The translations under genes and the position numbers were made by a program. From Mycetocola sp. (GTDB lineage: Bacteria > Actinomycetota > Actinomycetes > Actinomycetales > Microbacteriaceae), in NCBI RefSeq assembly GCF_025464835.1, contig NZ_JAODMP010000016.1, positions 1-64,000 on the forward strand: DNA of 64,000 nucleotides. The letters run 5' to 3'. Below are positions 25,289 to 34,438 of the stretch, piece after piece. Within the stretch, counting starts at the first letter, position 1. Every line of letters begins with the position of its first letter. The notes beneath the pieces were generated by a model. The model searched no databases, was not told where the DNA came from, and saw nothing but the letters and a program-made list of their open reading frames with translations.

Positions 25289-28135
25289 ATGGCTACGACC
25301 AGCAAATCGTCCAGCCGCGGTCGGGGCACGCCGGCGAGCGGAGGAAAACCGAGCGTCCGCAAGGCACCGGCAAAGGCAGCGCCGGTGAAAAACGCCACGG
25401 CCAAGACAACCAAACTCCCGACAGCAAAAACCGTCGCCTACCCAGCCGAGACGACCGAGAACGTGTTCGTCAAGATGTGGATGGGACTCGCCCATCTCGC
25501 CGGTGGCACAGCCCGCGCCTTCGGCCCTGAACGATTTGCCAAGGAAGAACGCCGCGACGGAATCCCGTTCCTCATCCTCCTGCTTGCCATCGTTGGCATG
25601 GTCGTCCAATGGTTCGGCGTGAACAACGAGGTCGCCCAGAACCTCAACGCCTTCACCTTCGGCGGTATCTTCGGGCGTCTCGCATTCGCGCTTCCCGTCG
25701 TCATGTTGCTGCTGGCCATCTGGCTCTTCCGGCATCCGAGCTCCGTCAACGACAACGGCAGGATCGGCATCGGCCTGATCCTGGCGCTCGTCGCCGTCGC
25801 CGGACTGTGCCACGCCCTCGGCGGCCAGCCAAGCCCGAGCGAGGGCATGCCTGCGCTCGCGGTCGCCGGCGGGCTCGTCGGCTGGATCGTGGGAGCACCG
25901 CTGGTCGCACTGATCACACAGGTCGGCGCCGCCATCGTCCTCTCCCTTCTGCTTCTGCTGAGCCTGTTCATCATCACGAAGACACCACCGAACAAGGTCG
26001 GCAGCCGACTCCATGAGCTCTACGCGTGGACCTTCGGCACCGAACTCCCTTCCCCGGAGGAACGCGAAGCGGCGAAGCTCGAACGGACGAAGCAGGTCGA
26101 ACTGTCCGGGCTCGACGGCCTCGAGTCCGACGACGAAGAGACCGACGATTCCCTGCCATGGTGGCGACGCAACAAGAGCCAGCGCGAGATCGATCCCGCG
26201 TTCGATTCCGCACTCGAGACCGACGACGTGAGCGAACTGCTCGGCGGCCCGCGCGGCGGCAACGGAGAATTCGATTCGGCGCTCGAGGGCCAGGACCTCG
26301 ATGTCTTCGGCAACCCGATCGACGATGTCGACGATGAGGGGATGACCGAGATCATCGGCGACCTCTCCGCCGCCGAGGCCGCTCTTGATACGTTCAACGC
26401 GACGGGCGAACCCACCTCAGGGCTGCACGACGACGGCCCCGGCGGGCAGACCGAGGCGCTTCCTGGCATGGAAGGCCTCGGGCTGATGGACGACACCAGC
26501 CCGCAGCGGATGACCCGCCCGACAGCCCCGACGGCTCCCTACCGCCTTCCGTCCGCCTCGACCCTCGGCGCAGGCGATCCGGCGAAGACCCGCTCGGCGG
26601 CCAACGACGAAGTCGTCGCCGCCGTCACCAGCGTGCTCACCCAGTTCAAGGTCGACGCCAAGGTCACCGGGTTCTCCCGCGGGCCGACCGTCACCCAGTA
26701 CGAGATCGAGGTCGGCCCGGGCGTGAAGGTCGAGCGCATCACGGCGCTGACCAACAACATCGCCTATGCCGTGGCCTCCAACGAGGTCCGTATCCTCGCT
26801 CCGATCCCCGGCAAGAGCGCCATCGGCGTCGAAATCCCCAACACGGACCGTGAGATCGTGACCCTCGGCGACGTCCTCCGATCGGGGAACGCCACCAAGA
26901 GCGTCCACCCGATGACCATCGGAGTCGGCAAGGACGTCGGCGGCGGGTTCGTCGTCGCGAACCTCGCCAAGATGCCCCACCTCCTCGTGGCCGGCTCCAC
27001 CGGTTCGGGTAAGTCGAGCTTCATCAACTCGATGATCACAAGCCTGCTCATGCGCGCCAAACCGAGCGACGTGCGCATGGTGCTGATCGACCCGAAGCGC
27101 GTCGAACTGTCCTCGTATGCCGGCGTTCCGCACCTCATCACACCCATCATCACCAACCCGAAGAAGGCGGCGGAAGCGCTGCAGTGGGTGGTGAAGGAGA
27201 TGGACATGCGGTACGACGACCTCGCCAGCTTCGGATTCCGGCACATCGACGACTTCAACAAGGCTGTCGTGAACGACGAGATCGTGCTTCCCGCAGGCAG
27301 CGAACGGGTGCTCAAACCATACCCGTACCTGCTTGTCGTCGTCGATGAGCTCGCAGACCTGATGATGGTCGCGCCCCGTGACGTCGAGGACTCGATCGTC
27401 CGCATCACCCAGCTCGCGCGAGCATCCGGCATCCACCTCGTCCTCGCCACCCAGCGACCGTCTGTCGACGTCGTCACAGGGCTGATCAAGGCGAACGTTC
27501 CGTCGCGGCTCGCTTTCGCCGTGACGAGCGTCACCGACTCCCGCGTCATCCTCGACCAGCCGGGTGCCGACAAGCTGATCGGGCAGGGCGACGGGCTGTT
27601 CCTCCCGATGGGAACGAACAAAGCGATCCGTGTGCAGGGCGCCTGGGTGTCCGAGGCGGAGATCGAGAAGGTCGTCAAGCACGTCACCCAGCAGGCGCGA
27701 CCCGAATACCGCAAGGATGTGGCGGCGATCACCGAGCGGAAGGAGGTCGACGCCGACATCGGGGACGACCTCGATCTGCTCCTCGCCGCAACCGAGCTCG
27801 TCGTCGGCACCCAGTTCGGGTCGACGTCGATGCTGCAGCGGAAGCTTCGAGTCGGGTTCGCGAAGGCCGGCCGCCTGATGGACCTGATGGAGTCGCGGGA
27901 GATCGTCGGCCCATCGGAGGGGTCGAAGGCGCGGGACGTTCTCGTCACCGCCGAGCAGCTGCCAGGGCTTCTGGCGAAGCTCAAGGGCGAGGACGGTCCG
28001 TCCTTCGCCCCAGCGTCGGCGTCGGAGCCGGACGATCGTTATGACGGCGACAAGGTCGAAGACCAGTTCGCCGGTTACGATGTAGTGGAGGGCGAATCCG
28101 ACGAGGACGCCTGGCACCTCACCGGCAAGGATTAG
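25289..28135 (+). CDS. ftsK: FtsK/SpoIIIE DNA translocase
   Basis: Membrane-anchored ATPase that pumps chromosome ends through the division septum. An Arg/Lys/Ala-rich N terminus precedes four to five membrane helices (about residues 85-235), then an acidic linker and the motor. Walker A is [12 protein letters not shown], Walker [12 protein letters not shown]. The C-terminal gamma domain that reads KOPS-like sequences is present ([20 protein letters not shown]). Length 948 aa. ATG 25289 chosen; a longer frame starts at 25250 but ignores the -10. First gene of ftsK-pgsA-cinA. Confidence 0.96.
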   Translation: MATTSKSSSRGRGTPASGGKPSVRKAPAKAAPVKNATAKTTKLPTAKTVAYPAETTENVFVKMWMGLAHLAGGTARAFGPERFAKEERRDGIPFLILLLAIVGMVVQWFGVNNEVAQNLNAFTFGGIFGRLAFALPVVMLLLAIWLFRHPSSVNDNGRIGIGLILALVAVAGLCHALGGQPSPSEGMPALAVAGGLVGWIVGAPLVALITQVGAAIVLSLLLLLSLFIITKTPPNKVGSRLHELYAWTFGTELPSPEEREAAKLERTKQVELSGLDGLESDDEETDDSLPWWRRNKSQREIDPAFDSALETDDVSELLGGPRGGNGEFDSALEGQDLDVFGNPIDDVDDEGMTEIIGDLSAAEAALDTFNATGEPTSGLHDDGPGGQTEALPGMEGLGLMDDTSPQRMTRPTAPTAPYRLPSASTLGAGDPAKTRSAANDEVVAAVTSVLTQFKVDAKVTGFSRGPTVTQYEIEVGPGVKVERITALTNNIAYAVASNEVRILAPIPGKSAIGVEIPNTDREIVTLGDVLRSGNATKSVHPMTIGVGKDVGGGFVVANLAKMPHLLVAGSTGSGKSSFINSMITSLLMRAKPSDVRMVLIDPKRVELSSYAGVPHLITPIITNPKKAAEALQWVVKEMDMRYDDLASFGFRHIDDFNKAVVNDEIVLPAGSERVLKPYPYLLVVVDELADLMMVAPRDVEDSIVRITQLARASGIHLVLATQRPSVDVVTGLIKANVPSRLAFAVTSVTDSRVILDQPGADKLIGQGDGLFLPMGTNKAIRVQGAWVSEAEIEKVVKHVTQQARPEYRKDVAAITERKEVDADIGDDLDLLLAATELVVGTQFGSTSMLQRKLRVGFAKAGRLMDLMESREIVGPSEGSKARDVLVTAEQLPGLLAKLKGEDGPSFAPASASEPDDRYDGDKVEDQFAGYDVVEGESDEDAWHLTGKD

Positions 28136-28138
28136 ACC

Positions 28139-28726
28139 ATGGCTCTTCCCAGCGCCGCGCGTCCCCGCTCAGCCAACCTGAACGTGCCGAACGCCATCAC
28201 GGTGGTCCGGATCCTTCTCGCCCCGGTCTTCATCTGGATGCTCCTGGCCGACGACGGGGCTGACGGCACCCTCCGCTGGGCGGCGGCGGGGCTGTTCATC
28301 CTTGCCATCGCGACCGACGGCATCGACGGCGCGATCGCGCGCAAGCACGGCCTCGTGACCGAGCTGGGCAAGCTTCTGGACCCGATCGCCGACAAGATCC
28401 TCACCGGCGGCGCACTGGTTGCGCTGTCGCTTCTCGGCGAGCTGCCCTGGTGGGTGACGGTCGTCGTCCTCGTCCGCGAAATCGGGATCACCGTGCACCG
28501 GATGATCGTGGCGACCGACCATGTCGTGGCCGCGGCATGGATGGGCAAGCTCAAGACCCTCGCCCAGGCGATCGCGATCGCCATGGCGCTCACCCCGCTG
28601 TACCTTGTGCTCGGGGACTGGGTCTTCTGGGTCAACGGCGTTCTCATGACCATCGCCGTGCTCCTCACCATCGCGAGCGGGCTCGACTACGTGCTCACCG
28701 CGGTGAAAGCGTCTCGACGACCATGA
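28139..28726 (+). CDS. pgsA: CDP-diacylglycerol--glycerol-3-phosphate 3-phosphatidyltransferase
   Basis: Makes phosphatidylglycerol phosphate in the membrane. The CDP-alcohol phosphotransferase signature is complete: DGIDGAIARKHG, eight residues, then GKLLDPIADK. It has four to five hydrophobic segments in 195 residues and starts with the family's NVPNAITVVRILLAP. It begins 3 bases after ftsK and overlaps cinA by ATGA. Confidence 0.94.
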   Translation: MALPSAARPRSANLNVPNAITVVRILLAPVFIWMLLADDGADGTLRWAAAGLFILAIATDGIDGAIARKHGLVTELGKLLDPIADKILTGGALVALSLLGELPWWVTVVVLVREIGITVHRMIVATDHVVAAAWMGKLKTLAQAIAIAMALTPLYLVLGDWVFWVNGVLMTIAVLLTIASGLDYVLTAVKASRRP

Positions 28727-29244
28727 GCGTGGTCGGCGGGCGCGAGGTGGATCGAACAGCCGCGTTGATCCGTCATCTCGCGGCGCGCGGACTGACCGTC
28801 GCTGTGGCCGAGTCGCTGACCGGCGGGCTGCTCGCCGCCGAGCTGATCCGACCTGCTGGCGCATCCGCTGTCGTCAGCGGGGGAGTGATCGCCTATGCGA
28901 CCGCTGTGAAGGGGTCCTTGCTCGGTGTCGACACACGACTCCTCGCCGAGCATGGCGCCGTTTACCCGCTCGTGGCCGAACAGATGGCCGCCGGGGTGCG
29001 CCGCGTCCTCAGCGTCGACGGGCGTGAACCCGACATCGGCATCGCGACGACCGGAGTGGCCGGACCTGACTCTCAGGACGGCAAGCAACCGGGCACGGTG
29101 TTCCTCGGTCTGTCGATGGCTGGCGGCACCCGCTCCATCGGCCTCACCTTGAGCGGCGACAGGGACACCGTCCGACGTGACACCGTCACTGCGGCGGTCG
29201 ACTATCTGATTGGGATCACCGGCGCGGTTACCGGCGGTTCTTGA
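28723..29244 (+). CDS. cinA: CinA C-terminal-type nicotinamide-nucleotide amidase
   Basis: A stand-alone PncC domain (173 aa) that deamidates nicotinamide mononucleotide in NAD recycling. Family blocks TVAVAESLTGGLLAAEL, SGGVIAYATAVKGSLLGV and IATTGVAGPDSQDGKQPGTV are all present. It lacks the N-terminal molybdopterin-like domain of full-length CinA, as is usual in actinobacteria. ATG overlaps the pgsA stop. Confidence 0.92.
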   Translation: MSVVGGREVDRTAALIRHLAARGLTVAVAESLTGGLLAAELIRPAGASAVVSGGVIAYATAVKGSLLGVDTRLLAEHGAVYPLVAEQMAAGVRRVLSVDGREPDIGIATTGVAGPDSQDGKQPGTVFLGLSMAGGTRSIGLTLSGDRDTVRRDTVTAAVDYLIGITGAVTGGS

Positions 29245-29262
29245 GCGCAGAAACTGTTCAGG

Positions 29263-29294
29263 AACGACGGAATACCAGGAATCATCCCGTCGTT
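29263..29294 (+). terminator. Weak hairpin after cinA
   Basis: AACGACGG (29263-29270) pairs with CCGTCGTT (29287-29294) around a 16-base loop. It may partly end the ftsK operon before clgR. Confidence 0.35.
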
Positions 29295-29421
29295 GCATCG
29301 AACAGACTCACAAGAAAAGATCAGTCAGCGACACTAGGGTTTGTGCATGGAACGGTGTAGTAAAGTAGCCATCCACAGACTTACCGGCGGTGAGACTGAC
29401 CGGCAGAGAAGGAGGGGTCAA

Positions 29422-29730
29422 ATGATACTTGTTCGTCAAGAAATCGGCGACGTGCTTCGTGACTTCCGGCTGCAAAAAGGGCGGACTCTTCGCCAGGTTG
29501 CAAGCAAGGCGAGTGTGGCCCTTGGCTACCTCAGCGAAGTCGAGCGCGGGCAGAAAGAGGCATCGAGTGAAATCCTCGCCTCTGTTGCCGAAGCGCTGGA
29601 AACACCGATCTCCGTCATCATGCGCGAAGTCGGTGACCGCCTCGCGGTTCTCGAAAACATCGAACCGATACCCGATACCGTTCCCGATTCGTTCGTCGCG
29701 GAACTGGACGCCAACCTCGTCAGCCGCTGA
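29422..29730 (+). CDS. clgR: ClgR-type helix-turn-helix regulator
   Basis: A 102-residue XRE-family activator of proteolysis and envelope-stress genes (clp genes in Corynebacterium, Streptomyces and Mycobacterium). The sequence is very close to known ClgR: MILVRQEIGDVLRDFRLQKG, then the helix-turn-helix LRQVASKASVALGYLSEVERG. ATG 29422 has a strong AAGGAGGGG ribosome site, so longer frames are rejected. The C terminus ends NLVSR without the AA tail seen on some Clp-degraded ClgR proteins. A strong terminator follows. I saw no clear ClgR box upstream. Confidence 0.94.
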   Translation: MILVRQEIGDVLRDFRLQKGRTLRQVASKASVALGYLSEVERGQKEASSEILASVAEALETPISVIMREVGDRLAVLENIEPIPDTVPDSFVAELDANLVSR

Positions 29731-29746
29731 CGCCGGCCGCTCCTTC

Positions 29747-29784
29747 CGAAATACCCCGAAGCGCATCCGTTTCGGGGTATTTCG
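29747..29784 (+). terminator. Terminator after clgR
   Basis: A perfect 14-bp stem (29747-29760 with 29771-29784) and a 10-base loop, 16 bases after the clgR stop. Confidence 0.85.
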
Positions 29785-29798
29785 CTGTCTGCGGCCAT

Positions 29799-29804
29799 TA
29801 CGCT
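29799..29804 (+). promoter_or_regulatory. -10 element of the DUF3046 gene
   Basis: TACGCT, 7 bases before the GTG start. Confidence 0.5.
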
Positions 29805-29811
29805 TGATTCC

Positions 29812-30036
29812 GTGAAGCTCAGCGAGTTCAGGACGGCGATGACCACCGAGTTCGGTGGCGCGTACAGCCGTGTGCTCGCCAACGACCTCGTCCTTCGTGA
29901 ACTCGGCGGCCGGACCGCCAACGACGCTCTGGCAGCGGGCGAGTCGCCGCGGACCGTCTGGCTGGCCATCTGCCGCGAGACGGATGTCCCTGAGGCGCGC
30001 CGCCACGGAGCCGGCGTACCGCCTCCCCGCACGTAG
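29812..30036 (+). CDS. DUF3046 family protein
   Basis: A 74-residue conserved protein of unknown function found upstream of recA across actinobacteria (Rv2738c type). The core MKLSEFRTAMTTEFGGAYSR and ELGGRTANDALAAGESPRTVWL is typical. The family usually ends near residue 62-66; here the last dozen residues (GAGVPPPRT end) are encoded by the first degenerate unit of the adjacent 34-bp repeat array, which also supplies the stop codon. Confidence 0.82.
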   Translation: MKLSEFRTAMTTEFGGAYSRVLANDLVLRELGGRTANDALAAGESPRTVWLAICRETDVPEARRHGAGVPPPRT

Positions 30037-30281
30037 GATCCCGTACCGCTTCCCCGCAGGTAGGAGCCTCGCTTCCGTTCTGCCTGCCCGCAGGTAGAGG
30101 GCTCGCTTCCGTTCTGCCTGCCGGCTGGTAGGAGGCTCGCTTCCGTACCGCCTGCTCGCAGGTAGGAGGCTCGCTTCCGTACCGCCTGCTCGCAGGTAGG
30201 AGGCTCGCTTCCGTACCGCCTGCCCGCAGGTAGGAGGCTCGCTTCCGTACCGCCTGCCCGCAGGTAGGAGGCTCGCTCCCG
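30011..30281. repeat. 34-bp tandem repeat array
   Basis: Six full 34-bp units start at 30059, 30093, 30127, 30161, 30195 and 30229. Partial units flank them at 30011-30058 and 30263-30281. The last four full units differ by at most one base; the outer ones are more diverged. Each unit contains the short palindrome CCTGCCCGCAGG (or a variant) and GGTAGGAGG. Repeats abut with no spacers, so this is not CRISPR. It occupies the DUF3046-recA spacer. Confidence 0.9.
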
Positions 30282-30330
30282 CCCTTGAGTACGTCGTGCC
30301 GATAGCGCGAGCATCCGTTCTGTTCCGACT

Positions 30331-30400
30331 CCAAATTCAGCAACCTCACCCAGATTCAGCAACCTCACCGAAATTCAGCAACCTCACCCAAATTCAGCAG
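30331..30400. repeat. 19-bp direct repeats (iteron-like)
   Basis: AATTCAGCAACCTCACCCA recurs with a 19-base period; the ATTCAGC core is at 30335, 30354, 30373 and 30392. A fifth copy lies in reverse orientation at 30458-30475, making an inverted repeat with the last direct copy. Confidence 0.8.
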
Positions 30401-30468
30401 ATTCGGCCCGACACGCCGTCCAGGAGCTCCGCCAGCCGGCGTGTCGCACAAGAACTCCTGAATTTGGG
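30387..30468. repeat. Nested inverted repeat upstream of recA
   Basis: Outer arms CCCAAATTCAG (30387-30397) and CTGAATTTGGG (30458-30468); inner arms CGACACGCCG (30409-30418) and CGGCGTGTCG (30437-30446), with GGAGCTCC at the tip. It could be a terminator, a mobile-element relic or a protein-binding site. Function unknown. Confidence 0.75.
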
Positions 30469-30533
30469 GGAGTGAGATGGCGGGCGGATGCCACCCTAAA
30501 CGAAATTGACTTCGACACGCCGCCGAGCGGCTC

Positions 30534-30549
30534 TCGAACATCTGTTCGG
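30534..30549. promoter_or_regulatory. LexA box (SOS box) of recA
   Basis: TCGAACATCTGTTCGG contains the actinobacterial SOS consensus CGAAC-N4-GTTCG exactly. It lies 196 bases before the recA start, so a leader of appreciable length or a further promoter is likely. Confidence 0.8.
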
Positions 30550-30744
30550 TTTGGGTTAGGCTCCTTCACAAGAGCCTTTCCGGGTCGTCCTGCCCACTGA
30601 TTTCCTCCCCCAGACACCAATGTCAGGGGTGCACAATACAGTCGACAACGTTCCTGAAACCGCTCTCAGCCTTGTCACAGCACCGGACTTCCCGGGCGCG
30701 ACAGCCTACAGGCGCACCGATATCGACAGAGAAAGAGGCATGAC

Positions 30745-31872
30745 ATGCCATCACCAGCAGACCGCGAGAAGTCCCTCGAGACCGCCCTCGCACAGATCGA
30801 CCGCCAGTTCGGCAAAGGTTCAGTCATGCGTCTCGGCAGCGATGAGCGTGCCCCTGTCGCCGTCATCCCCACCGGTTCGATCGCGCTCGACGTCGCGCTC
30901 GGTGTCGGAGGGCTCCCTCGCGGCCGGATCGTTGAAATCTACGGCCCTGAGTCATCCGGTAAGACGACTCTCACCCTCCACGCCATCGCCAACGCCCAGA
31001 AGGCCGGGGGCATCGCTGCCTTCATCGACGCTGAGCACGCCCTTGACCCCGAGTACGCGAAGAAGCTCGGTGTCGACATTGACGCGCTGCTGGTCTCCCA
31101 GCCAGACACCGGTGAGCAGGCACTCGAAATCGCCGACATGCTCGTGCGCTCCGGGTCCATCGACCTCATCGTGATCGACTCGGTGGCTGCACTCGTGCCC
31201 CGTGCCGAGATCGAGGGCGAGATGGGTGACTCCCACGTCGGACTCCAGGCCCGGCTCATGTCGCAGGCGCTGCGCAAGCTCACCGGCGGGCTCAGCCAGA
31301 CGAACACCACCATGATCTTCATCAACCAGCTGCGAGAGAAGATCGGTGTGTTCTTCGGAAGCCCAGAGACCACGGCCGGTGGAAAAGCGCTGAAGTTCTA
31401 CGCGTCGGTGCGACTCGACATCCGCCGGATCGAGACGCTGAAAGACGGCACGGACGCCGTCGGGAACCGCACGCGCGTCAAGGTCGTCAAGAACAAGATG
31501 GCCCCGCCGTTCAAGCAGGCCGAGTTCGACATTCTCTACGGCACCGGTATCTCCCGTGAAGGTAGCCTCATCGACTTCGGTGTCGAGCACCTCATCGTGA
31601 AGAAGTCCGGCTCCTGGTACACCTACGACGGTGAACAGCTCGGGCAGGGCAAGGAGAACTCCCGGAACTTCCTGCTGACGAACCCGGACGTGGCCAACGA
31701 GATCGAGCACAAGATCAAGGTCAAGCTTGGTATCGGTGGAGCGGTCGCTGCGCCGGATGCCTCGGCCGAATCGACGGCACCGGCCGCAGCCGCCAAGACC
31801 ACCGCACCCGCCAAGACCACCGCGGCCGCCAAGGCCGCCGCAGACCAGCTCGCCGCCCGGCGCGGCGCCTAG
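30745..31872 (+). CDS. recA: Recombinase RecA
   Basis: Central recombinase and LexA/UmuD co-protease. The P-loop GPESSGKTT (residues 67-75), the FIDAEHALD segment, the L2 DNA loop ([20 protein letters not shown]) and [14 protein letters not shown] are intact. 375 aa, no intein. The C terminus is extended by an Ala/Lys/Thr-rich tract (repeated [12 protein letters not shown]), which is typical of high-GC relatives. A GAAAGAGG ribosome site precedes ATG. recX follows 14 bases later. Confidence 0.98.
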   Translation: MPSPADREKSLETALAQIDRQFGKGSVMRLGSDERAPVAVIPTGSIALDVALGVGGLPRGRIVEIYGPESSGKTTLTLHAIANAQKAGGIAAFIDAEHALDPEYAKKLGVDIDALLVSQPDTGEQALEIADMLVRSGSIDLIVIDSVAALVPRAEIEGEMGDSHVGLQARLMSQALRKLTGGLSQTNTTMIFINQLREKIGVFFGSPETTAGGKALKFYASVRLDIRRIETLKDGTDAVGNRTRVKVVKNKMAPPFKQAEFDILYGTGISREGSLIDFGVEHLIVKKSGSWYTYDGEQLGQGKENSRNFLLTNPDVANEIEHKIKVKLGIGGAVAAPDASAESTAPAAAAKTTAPAKTTAAAKAAADQLAARRGA

Positions 31873-31886
31873 GGCCGGTCTCGCTT

Positions 31887-32525
31887 ATGGTCCGATTCAT
31901 CGACCCACACGAGAACGACTCGCCCGCCGGCGAGCCGGGCGACAGCCCGGCCGGTGGCGACAAGCTCGCGACGGTGACCTACCTGCCTGGGGCGACGGCG
32001 CAGCACGAGTTTCCCGAGCCGACGCCGGACGCCGACCCGGAGTCGGTCGAGGCGGCGCTCGTCAAGAAGCTCGCGCGGCGTGCGCTCAGCGAAGCCGAGG
32101 TGCTGTCGTACGGCATGGACGAAGGTCTCACCGCCCACCAGGCGAACTTGGTGCTCGACCACCTGCGTGATCTGGGTTACGTGGACGACCGGGTGCTCGC
32201 CGAGCAACTGAAACACGCGTTGTATGAGCGCAAAGGGCAGAGCAAAGCGGTCGTTGCCCGGGCGATGTCCGGCCGCTCGATCGACCGCGAGGTCATCGAT
32301 GAGGTGCTCGACGACATCGACTCGGGCGACGAACTGAGCGCGGCCACCGAGCTCGCCGCGAAGCGGGCGTCACAGCTCACCGGTCTCGACAAGCAAACCC
32401 TCGAACGGCGCCTCGTCGGGTTCCTCGCCCGGCGGGGATACCCGGGCAACATCGTCCGCGAAGCGATAGCGCCCCTTCTCACCGGTCGATCGAGTACGGC
32501 CTCGTCCACCGTGCGGTTCCGCTGA
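31887..32525 (+). CDS. recX: Regulatory protein RecX
   Basis: A 212-residue RecA modulator that caps or inhibits RecA filaments. Three-helix repeats typical of RecX are visible from residue 50 on: LARRALSEAEV, VLDHLRDLGYVDDRVLAEQL and FLARRGYPGNIVREAI. The first 45 residues are a poorly conserved acidic/Pro region. Co-transcribed with recA. The ATG has no obvious ribosome site, so translation may depend on read-through from recA. Its 3' end runs into a 13-bp repeat array. Confidence 0.9.
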   Translation: MVRFIDPHENDSPAGEPGDSPAGGDKLATVTYLPGATAQHEFPEPTPDADPESVEAALVKKLARRALSEAEVLSYGMDEGLTAHQANLVLDHLRDLGYVDDRVLAEQLKHALYERKGQSKAVVARAMSGRSIDREVIDEVLDDIDSGDELSAATELAAKRASQLTGLDKQTLERRLVGFLARRGYPGNIVREAIAPLLTGRSSTASSTVRFR

Positions 32526-32596
32526 GGATGTTCCGCTTAGCTCTTCCGCTGAGCTTTTCCCGCTGAGCTTTCCCGCTGAGCTTTCCCGCTGAGCTT
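32516..32596. repeat. 13/14-bp tandem repeats at the recX end
   Basis: CCGCTGAGCTT recurs at 32546, 32560, 32573 and 32586, with decayed copies at about 32517 and 32532. The first overlaps the recX stop codon (CCGCTGA). Confidence 0.8.
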
Positions 32597-32614
32597 CGGC
32601 GCGAACGCAGTTCC

Positions 32615-32662
32615 GAACCGGCTTGTGTCGGCCACCCAAGCGTGGCCGACACAAGCCGGTTC
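32615..32662 (+). terminator. Long perfect hairpin after recX
   Basis: A perfect 21-bp inverted repeat (32615-32635 with 32642-32662) with a 6-base loop. Very stable; probably ends the recA-recX transcript. Confidence 0.8.
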
Positions 32663-32726
32663 TGTTCCTGACCCCTCCCGCGCGTCTGTTCATGTGTTCC
32701 TGACCCCTCCCGCGCGTCTGTTCATG
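32663..32726. repeat. 32-bp exact direct duplication
   Basis: Two identical adjacent 32-base units (32663-32694, 32695-32726) directly after the hairpin. The unit starts TGTTCCTG, and the inverse CAGGAACA follows at 32736-32743. No coding function seen. Confidence 0.85.
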
Positions 32727-32807
32727 TGTTGCGGACAGGAACATCCGGTGCGCTGCGTGCCCTCGTCCGGAACGGGTGATCTCGTCGCGGGTACCGCCGC
32801 GCGAACG

Positions 32808-32813
32808 TAGACT
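32808..32813 (+). promoter_or_regulatory. -10 element of miaB
   Basis: TAGACT, 9 bases before ATG 32823. The same hexamer stands before dapF, pheS and the SpoU gene. Confidence 0.55.
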
Positions 32814-32822
32814 GGGACGATC

Positions 32823-34421
32823 ATGAGCACGCTGCAGGAAACGCCCACCGTCATCACGCCGTCAGCCGCGGCTCTCGACGGGTCGGGGCGGGCGCGAACC
32901 TACGAAGTCCGCACCTACGGATGCCAGATGAACGTGCACGACTCCGAGCGGCTCGGTGGCTCACTCGACGCCGCCGGGTACGTCAAGGCGGTCGGGGTCG
33001 AACCGGACGTCGTCGTCATCAACACGTGTGCGGTCCGTGAGAACGCGGACAACAAACTGTACGGAAACCTCGGCTACCTGGCATCCGTCAAGAAACGCCA
33101 TCAGGGAATGCAGATCGCCGTCGGCGGGTGTTTGGCTCAGAAGGACAAGAACGTCATCCTCGAGAAGGCGCCGTGGGTCGACGTGGTGTTCGGCACGCAC
33201 AACATGGGGTCGCTGCCGAGCCTGCTCGAACGCGCCAGACACAACGACGAAGCCCAGATCGAGATCCTCGACTCGCTCGAAACGTTCCCATCAACGCTGC
33301 CCACCAAGCGCGAATCGACCTACAGCGGCTGGGTGTCGATCTCGGTCGGCTGCAACAACACATGCACCTTCTGCATCGTTCCCGCCCTCCGCGGCAAAGA
33401 GAAGGACCGCCGCCCAGGCGAGATCCTCGCCGAGATCCAGGCCCTCGTCGACGACGGCGCGATCGAGGTCACGCTTCTCGGCCAGAACGTGAACTCGTAC
33501 GGTGTCGAGTTCGGCGACCGGCAGGCCTTCAGCAAACTCCTCCGTGCCGCCGGTGAGATTCGGGGGCTGGAACGCATCCGCTTCACCAGCCCGCACCCGG
33601 CGGCGTTCACCGACGACGTCATCCACGCCATGGCCGAGACGGCCAACGTGATGCCCCAGTTGCACATGCCGTTGCAGTCCGGCTCGGACCGGATCCTCAA
33701 AGCCATGCGCCGGTCGTACCGCAGCGAGAAGTTCCTCGGCATCCTCGACCGGGTCCGGGCACAGATGCCCCACGCGGCGATCTCCACAGACATCATCGTC
33801 GGCTTCCCCGGTGAGACCGAGGAGGACTTCCAGGAGACCCTCCGCGTTGTCGAAGCGGCCCGCTTCGCGACAGCCTTCACCTTCCAGTACTCCATCCGGC
33901 CAGGAACGCCCGCGGCCACGATGCCGGACCAGGTCCCCAAGGCGGTCGTACAGGAACGCTACGAGCGGCTCACCGCCCTGCAGGACCGGATCAGCCTCGA
34001 AGAGAACCGGGCCGTCATCGGCCGAGAGGTGCGACTGCTCGTCGCCGTCGGCGAAGGGAAGAAAGACGCAGCCACCCACCGGATGTCAGGCCGCGCGGAG
34101 GACTCCCGGCTGGTGCACTTCGACGTCCCGGAAGGGTCTGAGCTTCCGCGACCCGGCGATGTGGTCACCGTTCGCGTCAGCCAGGCTGCGCCGTTCTACC
34201 TGATCGCCGACACCGCGGACGGTCAGCCACTCCGGGTGCGCCGCACCTCGGCGGGGGATGCCTGGGATCGGGCTCAGGCCGAGTCCTGTGGTGTTCCTTC
34301 GCCCGCGTCGGCGACTCCCGGCCGGGTATCGCTCGGCCTGCCGTCCCTCAGGGTCGGCCCGCCGGCATCCGTCTCCGGCGCCACAACGCCGATCTACGAT
34401 CAGCTGGACGGTCAGCGCTGA
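32823..34421 (+). CDS. miaB: tRNA-2-methylthio-N6-dimethylallyladenosine synthase
   Basis: Radical-SAM methylthiotransferase acting on adenosine 37 of tRNAs reading UNN codons. Three cysteines of the N-terminal cluster ([23 protein letters not shown]) and the radical-SAM triad CNNTCTFC are intact, and a TRAM domain lies near residue 390-450. Length 532 aa; about 50 C-terminal residues after TRAM are a low-conservation Ser/Pro/Ala tail. It acts after MiaA, encoded by the next gene. Confidence 0.95.
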   Translation: MSTLQETPTVITPSAAALDGSGRARTYEVRTYGCQMNVHDSERLGGSLDAAGYVKAVGVEPDVVVINTCAVRENADNKLYGNLGYLASVKKRHQGMQIAVGGCLAQKDKNVILEKAPWVDVVFGTHNMGSLPSLLERARHNDEAQIEILDSLETFPSTLPTKRESTYSGWVSISVGCNNTCTFCIVPALRGKEKDRRPGEILAEIQALVDDGAIEVTLLGQNVNSYGVEFGDRQAFSKLLRAAGEIRGLERIRFTSPHPAAFTDDVIHAMAETANVMPQLHMPLQSGSDRILKAMRRSYRSEKFLGILDRVRAQMPHAAISTDIIVGFPGETEEDFQETLRVVEAARFATAFTFQYSIRPGTPAATMPDQVPKAVVQERYERLTALQDRISLEENRAVIGREVRLLVAVGEGKKDAATHRMSGRAEDSRLVHFDVPEGSELPRPGDVVTVRVSQAAPFYLIADTADGQPLRVRRTSAGDAWDRAQAESCGVPSPASATPGRVSLGLPSLRVGPPASVSGATTPIYDQLDGQR

Positions 34422-34438
34422 ATCCCGCACCGGCCGAG

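Noticed and set aside
26417-28117. A 566-codon minus-strand frame opposite ftsK
   Set aside because: Shadow of the FtsK motor domain with no motif and no start signals.
30059-30281. Regular 34-bp repeats considered as a CRISPR array
   Set aside because: Units abut directly with no unique spacers and no cas genes are nearby; it is a simple tandem repeat.
30745-31872. Possible intein in recA
   Set aside because: The recA frame is 375 codons with all motifs at normal spacing, so no intein is present.
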